From positions 1-64,000 of the forward strand of contig CAYWKL010000002.1 in assembly GCA_964459095.1 (NCBI GenBank): a stretch of 64,000 nucleotides of DNA. The letters are read 5' to 3'. Source of the DNA: CAYWKL01 sp964459095. Its GTDB lineage: Bacteria; Patescibacteriota; Microgenomatia; Daviesbacterales; UBA10151. The notes beneath the pieces are model-generated. The model did not search any database, was not told the DNA's origin, and worked only from the letters and a program-made list of their open reading frames with translations. This document shows positions 34,173 through 41,450 of this stretch, piece after piece; the stretch's first letter is position 1; each line of letters begins with the position of its first letter. A program made the position numbers and the translations under genes.

Positions 34173-34936
34173 AAACACTAATCCTAACTCCAAACAAAAA
34201 TTTAGTCTGTGGTATGTACCAACTCTCAAAAGACTTGGCTAAAGAGTTTGATGGAGATATTGGTTTTAAAGATGAAATCATCCATTATACTGAATATGAC
34301 CAAGTAATCACTTTATTTTATCCTATGCACAATTTTGGAAAAGATGCGAAAAGACATGGCGCAAAATGGATTTGTTATAATCAAGGTATTCCACCAGTAA
34401 CTGAAATATATTTTCCTAATTTCTGGAGAAGAAGTTATATGCAGATTTTTACATGGCTTAACAACAGAAGCATGAAAGGTGCTGATGAATATTGGGATGT
34501 CACTGAAAGAGAGCAGAAGCCGAGATGGACTGAAAAATCAGATATGTCGGTAAACCTCCTGCATAGTGTTTTAGGAGAAGTTGAAGAACCTTACGCAATA
34601 TATTTAGGGAGGACTACCGATTACAAAAATTTTGAATGGCTAACAAAAATTATGGAAGAATTTGAGATAGCTTTAGTTCATCCTGAGAATCTTCCTGATG
34701 AACATGTTCACGCTTTGCTTTCAAATGCCAAAATGTATGTTACAGCTTCTCTTTGGGAGGGGTACGGAAGACCTGTACACGAAAGTGAAAATCTTGGCGT
34801 TCCAGCAGTTTCTTATGATGTGGGTGCACATAAAAGGCATACAAAGAAAGGCATCTGCGTTCCTTTAGACATAAACAATATGAAAGCGTCAGAAGAATTA
34901 TTTAAGAAAGCAGTTTTGGAAGTGTGGAGCAGATGA
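34169..34936 (+). CDS. GT-B glycosyltransferase (family 4-like)
   Basis: 255 aa, short for the family. The C-terminal Rossmann half is clear: YLGRTTDYKNFEWL, then LPDEHVHALLSNAKMYVTAS and EGYGRPVHESENLGVPAVSYD, which is the nucleotide-sugar-binding EGFG-x-P-x-E signature. The N-terminal acceptor half is abbreviated. It probably transfers a sugar to surface proteins or glycans; many secreted proteins here carry Asn-x-Ser/Thr sites. Viral and plasmid glycosyltransferases often modify the envelope. Confidence 0.82.
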   Translation: MKTLILTPNKNLVCGMYQLSKDLAKEFDGDIGFKDEIIHYTEYDQVITLFYPMHNFGKDAKRHGAKWICYNQGIPPVTEIYFPNFWRRSYMQIFTWLNNRSMKGADEYWDVTEREQKPRWTEKSDMSVNLLHSVLGEVEEPYAIYLGRTTDYKNFEWLTKIMEEFEIALVHPENLPDEHVHALLSNAKMYVTASLWEGYGRPVHESENLGVPAVSYDVGAHKRHTKKGICVPLDINNMKASEELFKKAVLEVWSR

Positions 34937-35334
34937 AGATAAAACACATCCCTTACCTCATATATGATTCTATTAAATCGCTTGTAATGGAATTGGTGGA
35001 GCTTGCAAATTCGATAAAAAAGGCAAAGACATGGAGCTTCATATTGTACGCAACATTCTTCCTTGCAGTGTATTTCAAGCAGTATACCCTGATGAAAATT
35101 GCGCTTCCGTTAATCCTCGTGCTGTATGTTATGAGAAGGCAGAAAGAGCCTGAGTTTAATTTAGCATTAAAGAGAAGGGCATTCCTAACTAACAACGATG
35201 AGGAGATAAGGGAATATTACAAACAATATGAACGGATATGTTATTTCACATTTCCAAGAAGAGAGCCATTAAGCTACGAAGACTATAAGAAAGAAGAGAT
35301 TGAGAAGCTAAAGGAGAGAAAGGTTATTCAGTAA
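34933..35334 (+). CDS. Membrane protein, last gene of the plus-strand array
   Basis: 133 aa from ATG 34933 (ATGA overlap). Two adjacent helices (about 36-50 and 55-70) and a basic helical C-terminal half (PLSYEDYKKEEIEKLKERK). Its stop is 12 nt from the stop of the convergent minus-strand gene. Confidence 0.58.
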   Translation: MKIKHIPYLIYDSIKSLVMELVELANSIKKAKTWSFILYATFFLAVYFKQYTLMKIALPLILVLYVMRRQKEPEFNLALKRRAFLTNNDEEIREYYKQYERICYFTFPRREPLSYEDYKKEEIEKLKERKVIQ

Positions 35335-35346
35335 ATATTCTTTTAA

Positions 35347-35586
35347 TCATTGTGTCAGGCCCGCTTGCAGGGTAGGCTTGTACCGGATAGGGTCAGAGCT
35401 TCTTTCAACTATGAACTCGCTGCCTTTCAGCGACCTGTTGAAGATGAATGCCAGCTCCCTTGTTGTAAGCCTTTTCCTTATCAGCTTCCTGCCATTAATC
35501 TCCTGGCACCAGTCAGACAATCCCTTATCCTCGCCTATCTTTCCCTCTAAGAATTTTCTTATCTTGTTTACATCCTCTTTGCACAT
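35347..35586 (-). CDS. Small soluble protein, last gene of the minus-strand array
   Basis: 79 aa from ATG 35586, with AGAGGTGG upstream; an in-frame GTG at 35595 lies inside that site. Basic, helical with two cysteines, ending TTRELAFIFNRSLKGSEF...PTLQAGLTQ. Possibly DNA-binding. A TATA-like TTTATACAA (about 35608-35616, minus) lies just upstream. Confidence 0.55.
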   Translation of the reverse strand: MCKEDVNKIRKFLEGKIGEDKGLSDWCQEINGRKLIRKRLTTRELAFIFNRSLKGSEFIVERSSDPIRYKPTLQAGLTQ

Positions 35587-35619
35587 GTTGCCCACCTCTG
35601 TTAAGTTGTATAAAGGTAA

Positions 35620-35657
35620 AACTTAAGATTGGGTTGCCCCTTAGTGCGTCTTAAGTT
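35620..35657. repeat. Inverted repeat upstream of the gene at 35586
   Basis: AACTTAAGA at 35620-35628 faces TCTTAAGTT at 35649-35657, perfect over 9 bp with a 20-nt centre. Each arm itself contains the palindrome CTTAAG. Positioned directly behind the TATA-like box, so operator or terminator of the preceding gene. Confidence 0.5.
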
Positions 35658-35672
35658 ATTATTAACTATTCT

Positions 35673-36119
35673 TCAGCATCTTATCATAAACACGTTCCAG
35701 CCAAATATACTCCAATATACTTTCCTGCATTTCTTCGGATATTCAATATAACTCAGATTCTTATAATCATCCAATTCAGTCCATGTATCATTTTCTGGAT
35801 TATAAGCGAGATGGCAGCTTCCCCTGCAAGTGATGTTCCAGTTATAACTATAATCACATCTTCTAATAGTGGAGTTTGAAATAAATGTGTTGTTAAACCA
35901 AAAAGATGCATTGTTAAATAAGAGTATACTATCGTTTGCACTAAAGTTGAAAAGGCTTTGATTAATTGTGCCATTATCAGAACAACCATAATCATCTAAA
36001 GCTGATGTGAATTTTGAAGCATTGCATAATGCAAAATTGTATAATGCAAAATTACTTTCTGCTATAATTAAAGGCAATGAGATTAGCATAATTATTCCCA
36101 ATATTAAATATTTCATCAT
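35673..36119 (-). CDS. Secreted Asn-rich cysteine protein
   Basis: 148 aa. Signal peptide MMKYLILGIIMLISLPLIIA; mature part very rich in Asn, Ser and Phe with at least ten potential N-glycosylation sites (NDSILLFNNASFWFNNTF) and six cysteines. Likely a glycosylated surface or secreted protein. Starts 16 nt after the micropeptide gene upstream. Confidence 0.6.
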   Translation of the reverse strand: MMKYLILGIIMLISLPLIIAESNFALYNFALCNASKFTSALDDYGCSDNGTINQSLFNFSANDSILLFNNASFWFNNTFISNSTIRRCDYSYNWNITCRGSCHLAYNPENDTWTELDDYKNLSYIEYPKKCRKVYWSIFGWNVFMIRC

Positions 36120-36134
36120 TTCGTATCCTCGTTC

Positions 36135-36218
36135 TTACCATAATTTTATGTATATTGCTGTTACCACTACGAGAGTGATTACACTTAATATAAGCTGAAC
36201 AATCCATAAATCTTTCAT
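36135..36218 (-). CDS. 27-aa membrane micropeptide
   Basis: MKDLWIVQLILSVITLVVVT and a short tail: one membrane helix. ATGA overlap with the upstream DnaJ-type zinc-finger gene is the main support. Confidence 0.45.
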   Translation of the reverse strand: MKDLWIVQLILSVITLVVVTAIYIKLW

Positions 36219-36619
36219 CTTCTCACCAGTACTATTTCATCATTTTCTTTGAGCTTGTGCTTATCCAGATTATTCTTTAAACAAGTTGCACTTGAGCATT
36301 GTTTGCCTCTCTGACAATAATCACAATTTACTTCACTCACTTTCTTTATCTCATAGTCTTTGAAGGGGATTTTATAGCCTGTGCCATCACATCTTTTACA
36401 GTCTGATACATCTTCATAATAGATGGGTATCCTATTTTTATCATATGCTTTAACATGAATTAAACAATCGCATTTCTCAAGATTCCTCAATGGATAGATG
36501 TGTATTATTTGCTGTCCTTTACCCACACATTTATAACACTCAAAAAACTTTTTATGACCTGTTCCATCACATTCTTCACACTTCTGCTTTATTGTTAGAA
36601 TTAATTTTGGCTGTTTCAT
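36215..36619 (-). CDS. DnaJ-type zinc-finger protein
   Basis: 134 aa. CEECDGTGHKKFFECYKCVGKG and CKRCDGTGYKI, with CDYCQRGKQC, give the CxxCxGxG repeats of the DnaJ cysteine-rich domain, without a J-domain. Such stand-alone modules bind unfolded proteins or act as thiol oxidoreductase-like factors. ATGA overlaps on both sides. Confidence 0.7.
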   Translation of the reverse strand: MKQPKLILTIKQKCEECDGTGHKKFFECYKCVGKGQQIIHIYPLRNLEKCDCLIHVKAYDKNRIPIYYEDVSDCKRCDGTGYKIPFKDYEIKKVSEVNCDYCQRGKQCSSATCLKNNLDKHKLKENDEIVLVRR

Positions 36620-36888
36620 CTTATCCTGTCACACAAGTCTTTCATAGTCATATTGATTGTGTAATTGCCATAGTCCAAACTTAAATTCATATTTGAGCAG
36701 GATATTATTATTCTTGGCTCATACTTTATGTCTGCTGTTGTAAATTGGCTGTCATTTAGAGTTGAATTGCCCATAAAATATTGTGCGCTGTCGTTTAGAG
36801 TTGAGTTTGCTATTCTATTACTTATTTCAAGATATGAGCATCCACTTATCAAAATCAAAATTCCGATTATAATTGGGAGTTGTTTCAT
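36616..36888 (-). CDS. Small lipoprotein
   Basis: 90 aa from ATG 36888. MKQLPIIIGILILISGCSYL is a lipoprotein signal. The mature part contains a duplicated NSTLNDS unit and several N-glycosylation sites. Overlaps the DnaJ-type gene. Confidence 0.6.
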   Translation of the reverse strand: MKQLPIIIGILILISGCSYLEISNRIANSTLNDSAQYFMGNSTLNDSQFTTADIKYEPRIIISCSNMNLSLDYGNYTINMTMKDLCDRIR

Positions 36889-36889
36889 C

Positions 36890-37288
36890 TTAGTCACAAA
36901 ACTTGCACGATTCATTGCTATCAATAGTCAAGTCATGCCCTTCACATTCATCGTACTTTTCCTTCTCTTTCTGGAGTTTTTTCTGTATCTTAAAATAGTA
37001 ATCAACATAATTTTCAATTTTTAATATCTCCTCCGCAAGCTGCTTTCTGCCTTCTTTGATGCCTTCAGCTTTGTATTTTCTTAATTTAATTAATACATCA
37101 TTAACATAAGTATCCTCGAGTTCTTCTAAATTTAATATAAAAGATAAAAGGAATATTTCTTCTTTAGTTGATTTTTTGAGTATCTTGATTATATCTTTAT
37201 TTATATTTGAAATGTTTAATTGATTATTCCTAAGAATCCTTGTAACCATATTATCAGTTATTTTCTCAATAATTTCTTTGTCGTTCAT
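36890..37288 (-). CDS. Soluble helical protein, paralog of 37379-37738
   Basis: 132 aa. Starts MNDKEIIEKI and later has EGIKEGRKQLAEEILK; both segments recur in the gene at 37379-37738. C-terminal C-x3-H...C-x2-C may bind zinc. Tandem-duplicated family of unknown function. Confidence 0.58.
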   Translation of the reverse strand: MNDKEIIEKITDNMVTRILRNNQLNISNINKDIIKILKKSTKEEIFLLSFILNLEELEDTYVNDVLIKLRKYKAEGIKEGRKQLAEEILKIENYVDYYFKIQKKLQKEKEKYDECEGHDLTIDSNESCKFCD

Positions 37289-37374
37289 CTTAATTCTCCT
37301 TTGTGCCTTAGCACTCCATTTTCAACGAAAAACCCAGCTTTGATAAGTTCTTTTCTGTTGTAATATTTTCCCAA
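37285..37374 (-). CDS. Possible 29-aa peptide
   Basis: From a TTG start: LGKYYNRKELIKAGFFVENG and a basic tail, ending in an ATGA overlap with the next gene. The start is uncertain. Confidence 0.35.
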   Translation of the reverse strand: MGKYYNRKELIKAGFFVENGVLRHKGELR

Positions 37375-37378
37375 TACA

Positions 37379-37738
37379 TTAATATATCCTCTTTGCTCTT
37401 GTTTTGCACCAGCACATTGAGCCTTCGCATCTTTCGTCATGAGGATAATAATACGCTTCAAAAATGTAAGTAATTTGTTTTTCTCCTTCGCCTTCTTTAA
37501 AGAATCCTTTTTCTTTTATTTCCTCTGCAAATTGCTTTCTGCCTTGTAGTTTGGATTGTTCAACAATTTTCTTTAATTGTGCTTGTGTTATAGTTCCAGC
37601 TTCCAATAATGCTTTCTGCTTTCCTTGTTCAATACCTTTTTCAATTCCCAATACAACTTTATCATTGATGGGGTAGCCATCTGGAATTTCAGCCATAATT
37701 TCTTTTAATATTTTCTCAATGATTTCTTTGTCGTTCAA
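37379..37738 (-). CDS. Soluble helical protein with C-terminal cysteines, paralog of 36890-37288
   Basis: 119 aa assuming the TTG at 37738, chosen because LNDKEIIEKI then aligns with the start of its paralog and GGGTGAG lies 6 nt upstream. Shares SKLQGRKQFAEEIKEKG. Ends with C-x4-CWC, a probable metal site. Confidence 0.55.
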   Translation of the reverse strand: MNDKEIIEKILKEIMAEIPDGYPINDKVVLGIEKGIEQGKQKALLEAGTITQAQLKKIVEQSKLQGRKQFAEEIKEKGFFKEGEGEKQITYIFEAYYYPHDERCEGSMCWCKTRAKRIY

Positions 37739-37739
37739 T

Positions 37740-37862
37740 TTACTCACCCAATATTTGCTCAAAAATACAGACTGCTTCTTCTTCGTCATCTGTTAAATAT
37801 CCGTATTCATCAATAAACTTTTCTGTAATAAGTTCAACTATTTTATTTTCTTTGTCTTGCAT
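37740..37862 (-). CDS. Small acidic protein
   Basis: 40 aa (MQDKENKIVELITEKFIDEY...) ending DDEEEAVCIFEQILGE. TAATG overlap with the upstream gene and adjacent to the next start. Confidence 0.5.
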   Translation of the reverse strand: MQDKENKIVELITEKFIDEYGYLTDDEEEAVCIFEQILGE

Positions 37863-38104
37863 TATATCATCTTTACATACTTCTTATACGCTTCATTTAG
37901 AGGTAATGTTTTATCCCAATGTTTTTCCCTAAATTCTTTAATTTCTTTAACTATTGTTAGCATTGAAGGTATATTTGAGCTCTTTTTGAGGATATCTTTC
38001 AGTTTCATTAATTCATTCATAGAGATATAAGGAATTGTATCTCTGTTATACCAGGCAATAATACAGTTTTCAATTTGTTCATCTGTCAGTTTATATTTTT
38101 TCAT
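37862..38104 (-). CDS. Small soluble protein
   Basis: 80 aa from ATG 38104 (an upstream in-frame start at 38149 is possible). Helical and basic, KKYKLTDEQIENCIIAWYNR at the start. No motif. Confidence 0.52.
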   Translation of the reverse strand: MKKYKLTDEQIENCIIAWYNRDTIPYISMNELMKLKDILKKSSNIPSMLTIVKEIKEFREKHWDKTLPLNEAYKKYVKMI

Positions 38105-38225
38105 GTGTTTCATCTTTCTCATATCCACATATTGACATAGCAATTTCAAACTTTCTTTTATAACTCATTTTTGAAAGGTCTTTATCTGTATATCCTTTTG
38201 TTTTTAATACATCATCCGCATTCAT
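38091..38225 (-). CDS. Small hypothetical protein
   Basis: 44 aa (MNADDVLKTKGYTDKDLSKM...). Preceded by GAGGTTTTCAAA, the same leader sequence as the gene starting at 38872. Overlaps the following gene by 14 nt. Confidence 0.45.
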   Translation of the reverse strand: MNADDVLKTKGYTDKDLSKMSYKRKFEIAMSICGYEKDETHEKI

Positions 38226-38246
38226 TTTGAAAACCTCATTGAACAT

Positions 38247-38296
38247 AATGTTCCCGATTTCAAGAATGTTTTAATTTAGGCGAAGCCGTCTTGAAA
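38247..38296. repeat. 50-bp perfect direct repeat, copy A
   Basis: Identical over 50 bp to 48081-48130 in the same orientation, 9.8 kb away. It begins AATGTTCCCGATTTCAAG and contains GGCGAAGCC. In this copy it encodes the last codons of the gene 38260-38565; in the other copy it is intergenic and forms a 12-bp hairpin. Confidence 0.85.
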
Positions 38297-38565
38297 CCGC
38301 TTTTGGTGGTGCCAAAAACCGAAGGTTTTTTAGCATCGGAATTATCGGCAGTCGCCCTATCATCATTAACTAATCTCATTATTAAATAAAGTATAAATGC
38401 AAAAGGGAGGATTCCAGAGAAAACTCCGAGTAAAACATCTTTATTTCTTGCACCTAAAAAATACCAAGATATTGCCATAAAATTAGTTATTATCATAGCA
38501 ATAAATACTATTCTGAAATATAAATCTCTATATTCTTTTTGTTGTATGTACAATATATTTGTCAT
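38260..38565 (-). CDS. Small membrane protein whose C-terminal tail is encoded by repeat elements
   Basis: 101 aa. Two membrane helices (about 15-33 and 45-63). The C-terminal 35 residues (DDRATADNSDAKKPSVFG and following) are encoded by an inverted-repeat arm and by the 50-bp repeat, so the tail looks added by insertion of these elements. The 5' leader (38579-38594) is complementary, 15 of 16 bp, to 38341-38356 inside the gene. Confidence 0.6.
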   Translation of the reverse strand: MTNILYIQQKEYRDLYFRIVFIAMIITNFMAISWYFLGARNKDVLLGVFSGILPFAFILYLIMRLVNDDRATADNSDAKKPSVFGTTKSGFKTASPKLKHS

Positions 38566-38594
38566 TTTTTACCTCGTTGGCGATTGCCGATAAT
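38341..38594. repeat. Inverted-repeat pair flanking the gene 38260-38565
   Basis: ATTATCGGCAGTCGCC (38341-38356, inside the 3' part of the gene) and GGCGATTGCCGATAAT (38579-38594, 14 nt before the start codon) are inverted repeats with one mismatch. On the transcript the leader and the end of the coding region could pair. Confidence 0.7.
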
Positions 38595-38602
38595 GTATAA
38601 TT

Positions 38603-38872
38603 TCACGAAGATTTGTCAACAATATCTAATAATATCTCTTTCCTTTTTATTCCACAGCCATCGCAGTACATATCATTGCCATATTGACTAAATTTTTTAT
38701 GTTGACAAACTTTGGGCGAATCGGGATGAGCCGTGAAATTATTATTATGAGAAGGTTTGAGGTTCTCTTCTCTTTCTGCATTTTCATTATAGATTAAATT
38801 AATTTCCCTTGTGATGATTTTCAACGCATCACGAATTCTATTTATTTTATTTCTTAATTGTTTATCTTCCAT
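38603..38872 (-). CDS. Zinc-finger protein with shared NNNFTAHxDSPKVC linker
   Basis: 89 aa. N-terminal helical segment (KINRIRDALKIITREINL), then the linker NNNFTAHPDSPKVC, then H and CDGCG giving a zinc ribbon. The linker and the 3' end of the gene (…TCG TGA AATTATA) are shared with the gene 47201-47494, whose N- and C-terminal parts differ, so the two are module-swapped relatives. AACCTCAAA in its leader matches TTTGAGGTT inside the gene as an inverted repeat. Confidence 0.65.
   Translation of the reverse strand: MEDKQLRNKINRIRDALKIITREINLIYNENAEREENLKPSHNNNFTAHPDSPKVCQHKKFSQYGNDMYCDGCGIKRKEILLDIVDKSS
38706..38746. repeat. 41-bp coding repeat, copy A
   Basis: Matches 47295-47335 at 38 of 41 positions. 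Encodes the common linker of the two zinc-finger genes. Flanking sequences diverge abruptly on both sides. Confidence 0.8.
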
Positions 38873-38943
38873 TTTGAAAACCTCAAAACTTTTGTTTAAT
38901 GTATATGGTTAAAAAATCAGCGTGATATCATTTTATACAATTT

Positions 38944-39354
38944 TTATGTTTCTCCTTGATTGTTAGGATTGGTTTTGTCTATTTCATCTTTAAGCTTGTA
39001 CAGCAGCAATTCAAATTCTTTGGCGGTATACCTTTTCTTAAATTCCTTGTTGTATGCTTCTTTCTGGCCGTATACATATTCCGGATTTTTTTCAATCTTT
39101 TCTATTGCTAATTTCAGGAATTCTTTCTCCGGCTCGGTAAGTGCGCTGCGGCTGTAGAAAGGATTGCTTTCTAATAACTCATCAATGTGCTTTATTTTTA
39201 GCAGGAGCCTCTCCCTTTCTGCCAGTATAAACTCCTTGGACAGGTAATCGGAGTTTATGTAATTTCTGATTTTGTCTGTTGTGTTTTTCCCCTCCATTGC
39301 GCTGTCTATCCTGTCGATTATATCGTCTGGGATTTCGATGTGTATCATTACCAT
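38944..39354 (-). CDS. Ribbon-helix-helix transcriptional regulator with helical extension
   Basis: 136 aa. N-terminal HIEIPDDIIDRIDSAMEGKN...DKIRNYIN is a CopG/MetJ-type RHH; the rest is a charged helical oligomerisation region with a KYTAKEFELLLYKLKDEID end. It stands next to the large non-coding region and behind a strong TATA promoter containing GTATTAC, so autoregulation is plausible; a partition (ParG/Omega-like) role is an alternative. Confidence 0.75.
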   Translation of the reverse strand: MVMIHIEIPDDIIDRIDSAMEGKNTTDKIRNYINSDYLSKEFILAERERLLLKIKHIDELLESNPFYSRSALTEPEKEFLKLAIEKIEKNPEYVYGQKEAYNKEFKKRYTAKEFELLLYKLKDEIDKTNPNNQGET

Positions 39355-39373
39355 TTTATATCACCAAATATAA

Positions 39374-39399
39374 GTAATACGAGCTTATTTATATGGTTT
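39374..39399 (-). promoter_or_regulatory. Promoter of the RHH regulator
   Basis: On the minus strand, GAAAACCATATAAATAAGC (BRE/TATA) is followed by GTATTAC (39374-39380) about 20 nt before the ATG at 39354. Confidence 0.68.
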
Positions 39400-40162
39400 T
39401 CTATTTAATATTAAAACGTATGATATTTGGGTGTAATATATATAAATAGGGAATATTAGGGATATATTATATATTTCATTAATTATTTTATATATTGAAA
39501 ATATGTAGTAAATTGTTGTTGTGTAATATTATTTTGTTTATTGTATATATTGAAATTATATGATTAATATAAAAAATTTCATAGTGCCTAACCATTTTCT
39601 CACTCGTAAATTTTACATAAATTTTACCTTTAAGTTACTCATAAAAAAATTGAATACACCCCATCGTTTCCACTGGAATGTAGGAAAATAAATGTTTTGA
39701 CGACGATAACACTCCCATTTCCTATGGAAAAATAAAAAAGGGAGGGGGTCCCTGAAATTAAAAATATATATATTTCCTATACTATCTGTTTGTATAAAAT
39801 ATTAAAATGTATGTTGTGTGGTTTAAAGTTATATATAATATTAAAAATATATTATATATTAAAAAATACCATATAGTTAGGTATTACATAATTAATATAA
39901 GATATATATATATTTTTGTTTTTTTGTACCCCCCTCCAAATTGCGTTCCAGTGGAAATGAACGTAGCGGTCGTTAGGCTGTACAATTTACTCACTACCCT
40001 TTAAGCTCTACTTCCACTGGAACACGAGTGAAATTTAGTATGTATTTATATACTATTAAAATCAAAAAAACACATATGTTTCCTATGGAATATTTGATAT
40101 AGGAAAATATAAACAACATTCTAAACTATTAAAAATATATTATATATTATTTAATAAACACA
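39400..40162. other. 0.76-kb AT-rich non-coding region with five TTCC-NNN-GGAA palindromes
   Basis: No convincing gene. Palindromes: TTCCACTGGAA at 39668-39678 and 40012-40022, its complement-type TTCCAGTGGAA at 39946-39956, and TTCCTATGGAA at 39719-39729 and 40080-40090. Half-sites (CCTATA, TAGGAAAAT) occur at about 39681, 39774 and 40096. It also holds two copies of ATTAAAAATATATTATATATT (about 39840 and 40128), a G-rich run (39738-39750) facing a C-rich run (39929-39936), and GTATTAC at 39881-39887. Best candidate for a replication origin, centromere-like site or operator cluster. Confidence 0.65.
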
Positions 40163-40777
40163 CTATTCTATCCTCTCTATCATACCATTCTTATGGTGTA
40201 TGACACAACCTCTATAACTTAATATCTTCATTGGCCAATAAAAATACTGAAGATAATCATGGCGCGAACCAAAGAATTTGTCAAACTGAAATGTTCCAGA
40301 ATCCCTGTTAAACCGCGTTATACCTAACTCCCTGCAGATATTCTCGGCCACTGTTGATGTTCTTACCTTTCTACCTAAAGGCTGCCTTAAAACCACATTC
40401 TTCCATATTCTTCCAACAAGCACCTTGTCTACGTTATGCTTAAACTCTTTTACGCTAATTTCACCAGTCTCCGGGTCCTCAACTTTTCTATGCTCAGTTA
40501 CCTGGTAAATCTTTGGAAATTCCCTGATATCCTTGAAGTCAATACCTTTGAACGGCTGCGTTGCGACTTCTTGCTTCTTAAAGTCTTCCCGCAATCCGGG
40601 AACCTCTACAGTGCCGACAATGGCTTCTACCTTTTCAATGTCCGAGTACTTAAACACCCATAAATAACCTTTTGAATAATAGTCATATATTGGATTAACA
40701 ATCGTTAACTTCATCAATGGCTCATACTCTGTTCTAAGGTATTTCAACCTTATCCCAAAATACAGTTCTGATTTCAT
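40163..40777 (-). CDS. Unrecognised soluble protein next to the non-coding region
   Basis: 204 aa, soluble, basic C-terminal half (GRIWKNVVLRQPLGRKVRTS, ENICRELGITRFNRDSG) that could contain a helix-turn-helix. Overlaps the next upstream gene by 4 nt. Ends directly at the palindrome-rich region. A DNA-binding or initiator role is possible from position only. Confidence 0.6.
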   Translation of the reverse strand: MKSELYFGIRLKYLRTEYEPLMKLTIVNPIYDYYSKGYLWVFKYSDIEKVEAIVGTVEVPGLREDFKKQEVATQPFKGIDFKDIREFPKIYQVTEHRKVEDPETGEISVKEFKHNVDKVLVGRIWKNVVLRQPLGRKVRTSTVAENICRELGITRFNRDSGTFQFDKFFGSRHDYLQYFYWPMKILSYRGCVIHHKNGMIERIE

Positions 40778-40947
40778 ATTACCTTAGAAATAAATTTCAA
40801 TATTTTCCACTTTCTAATCATAATTAATGGTATAACATTCTTTGGTCCAGCGTAGCTTGGAATCACCTTTTCTTTTTTCCATCGTTGAATAATTTTCTCT
40901 ATATCCCTCCTTATCAATTCATTTTCAATTTTACGTTGTTCAAACAT
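40774..40947 (-). CDS. Small basic protein
   Basis: 57 aa from ATG 40947 (upstream in-frame starts exist). Charged helix (MFEQRKIENELIRRDIEKII) followed by a basic hydrophobic end. Coupled to both neighbours. Confidence 0.5.
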   Translation of the reverse strand: MFEQRKIENELIRRDIEKIIQRWKKEKVIPSYAGPKNVIPLIMIRKWKILKFISKVI

Positions 40948-40948
40948 C

Positions 40949-41266
40949 TCAATCACTTCCATTCTTATACAACTCATTCAACTCAGTATGACATCCATCA
41001 CACAAAGGCACAAACACATTGTATTTTGCCTTAAGCATGTTTGGCAGCGAATGGTGGGAAGTTATCTGCTTCTCAAATATCTTTCCACACCTAAAGCAAA
41101 GGTTTCCCAATATATGTATGTTTGTTCCGTTTATCTTAAAGTGAATGTGGTTTACAAGATGTTCAAGCTCTGTGGCAAAGGATTTGCGCATAACATACTC
41201 CTCGCCGTTAATCATCACTTTGTAAGTATTGATAAAATGTATATCCTTGATTTTAGGCTGCTCCAT
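40949..41266 (-). CDS. Small HNH endonuclease-like protein
   Basis: 105 aa from ATG 41266 (GAGGTGGGTG site). CFRCGKIFEKQITSHHSLPN...VPLCDGCHTELNELY gives a full zinc-bound HNH with HH and N. No intron- or intein-type context. May be a phage-style HNH used in packaging or recombination, or a selfish nuclease. Confidence 0.72.
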   Translation of the reverse strand: MEQPKIKDIHFINTYKVMINGEEYVMRKSFATELEHLVNHIHFKINGTNIHILGNLCFRCGKIFEKQITSHHSLPNMLKAKYNVFVPLCDGCHTELNELYKNGSD

Positions 41267-41285
41267 CACCCACCTCATTAAACCT

Positions 41286-41450
41286 TCACACAGGGTTTAT
41301 TTGATTTTCAATTATAATCATCATAGCTATAACTAAAAACAAAACAAACCAAATCAATTTCATTGTCCTGTCCCCTTTTGATTTATCCCATAAGGTAGAC
41401 ACCATCCCAATAATGCTTACCATCAAAATCCCAAATTGTAAGTCACTCAT
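41286..41450 (-). CDS. Small membrane protein, two helices
   Basis: 54 aa (MSDLQFGILMVSIIGMVSTL...). First helix at the N terminus, charged linker WDKSKGDR, second helix MKLIWFVLFLVIAMMIII. Overlaps the upstream gene by 8 nt. Confidence 0.52.
   Translation of the reverse strand: MSDLQFGILMVSIIGMVSTLWDKSKGDRTMKLIWFVLFLVIAMMIIIENQINPV

Noticed and set aside
39807..40004. 65-codon ORF on the plus strand in the non-coding region
   Set aside because: Composition is Ile/Tyr-rich as expected from AT-rich DNA, no ribosome-binding site, and it runs through the palindrome array.
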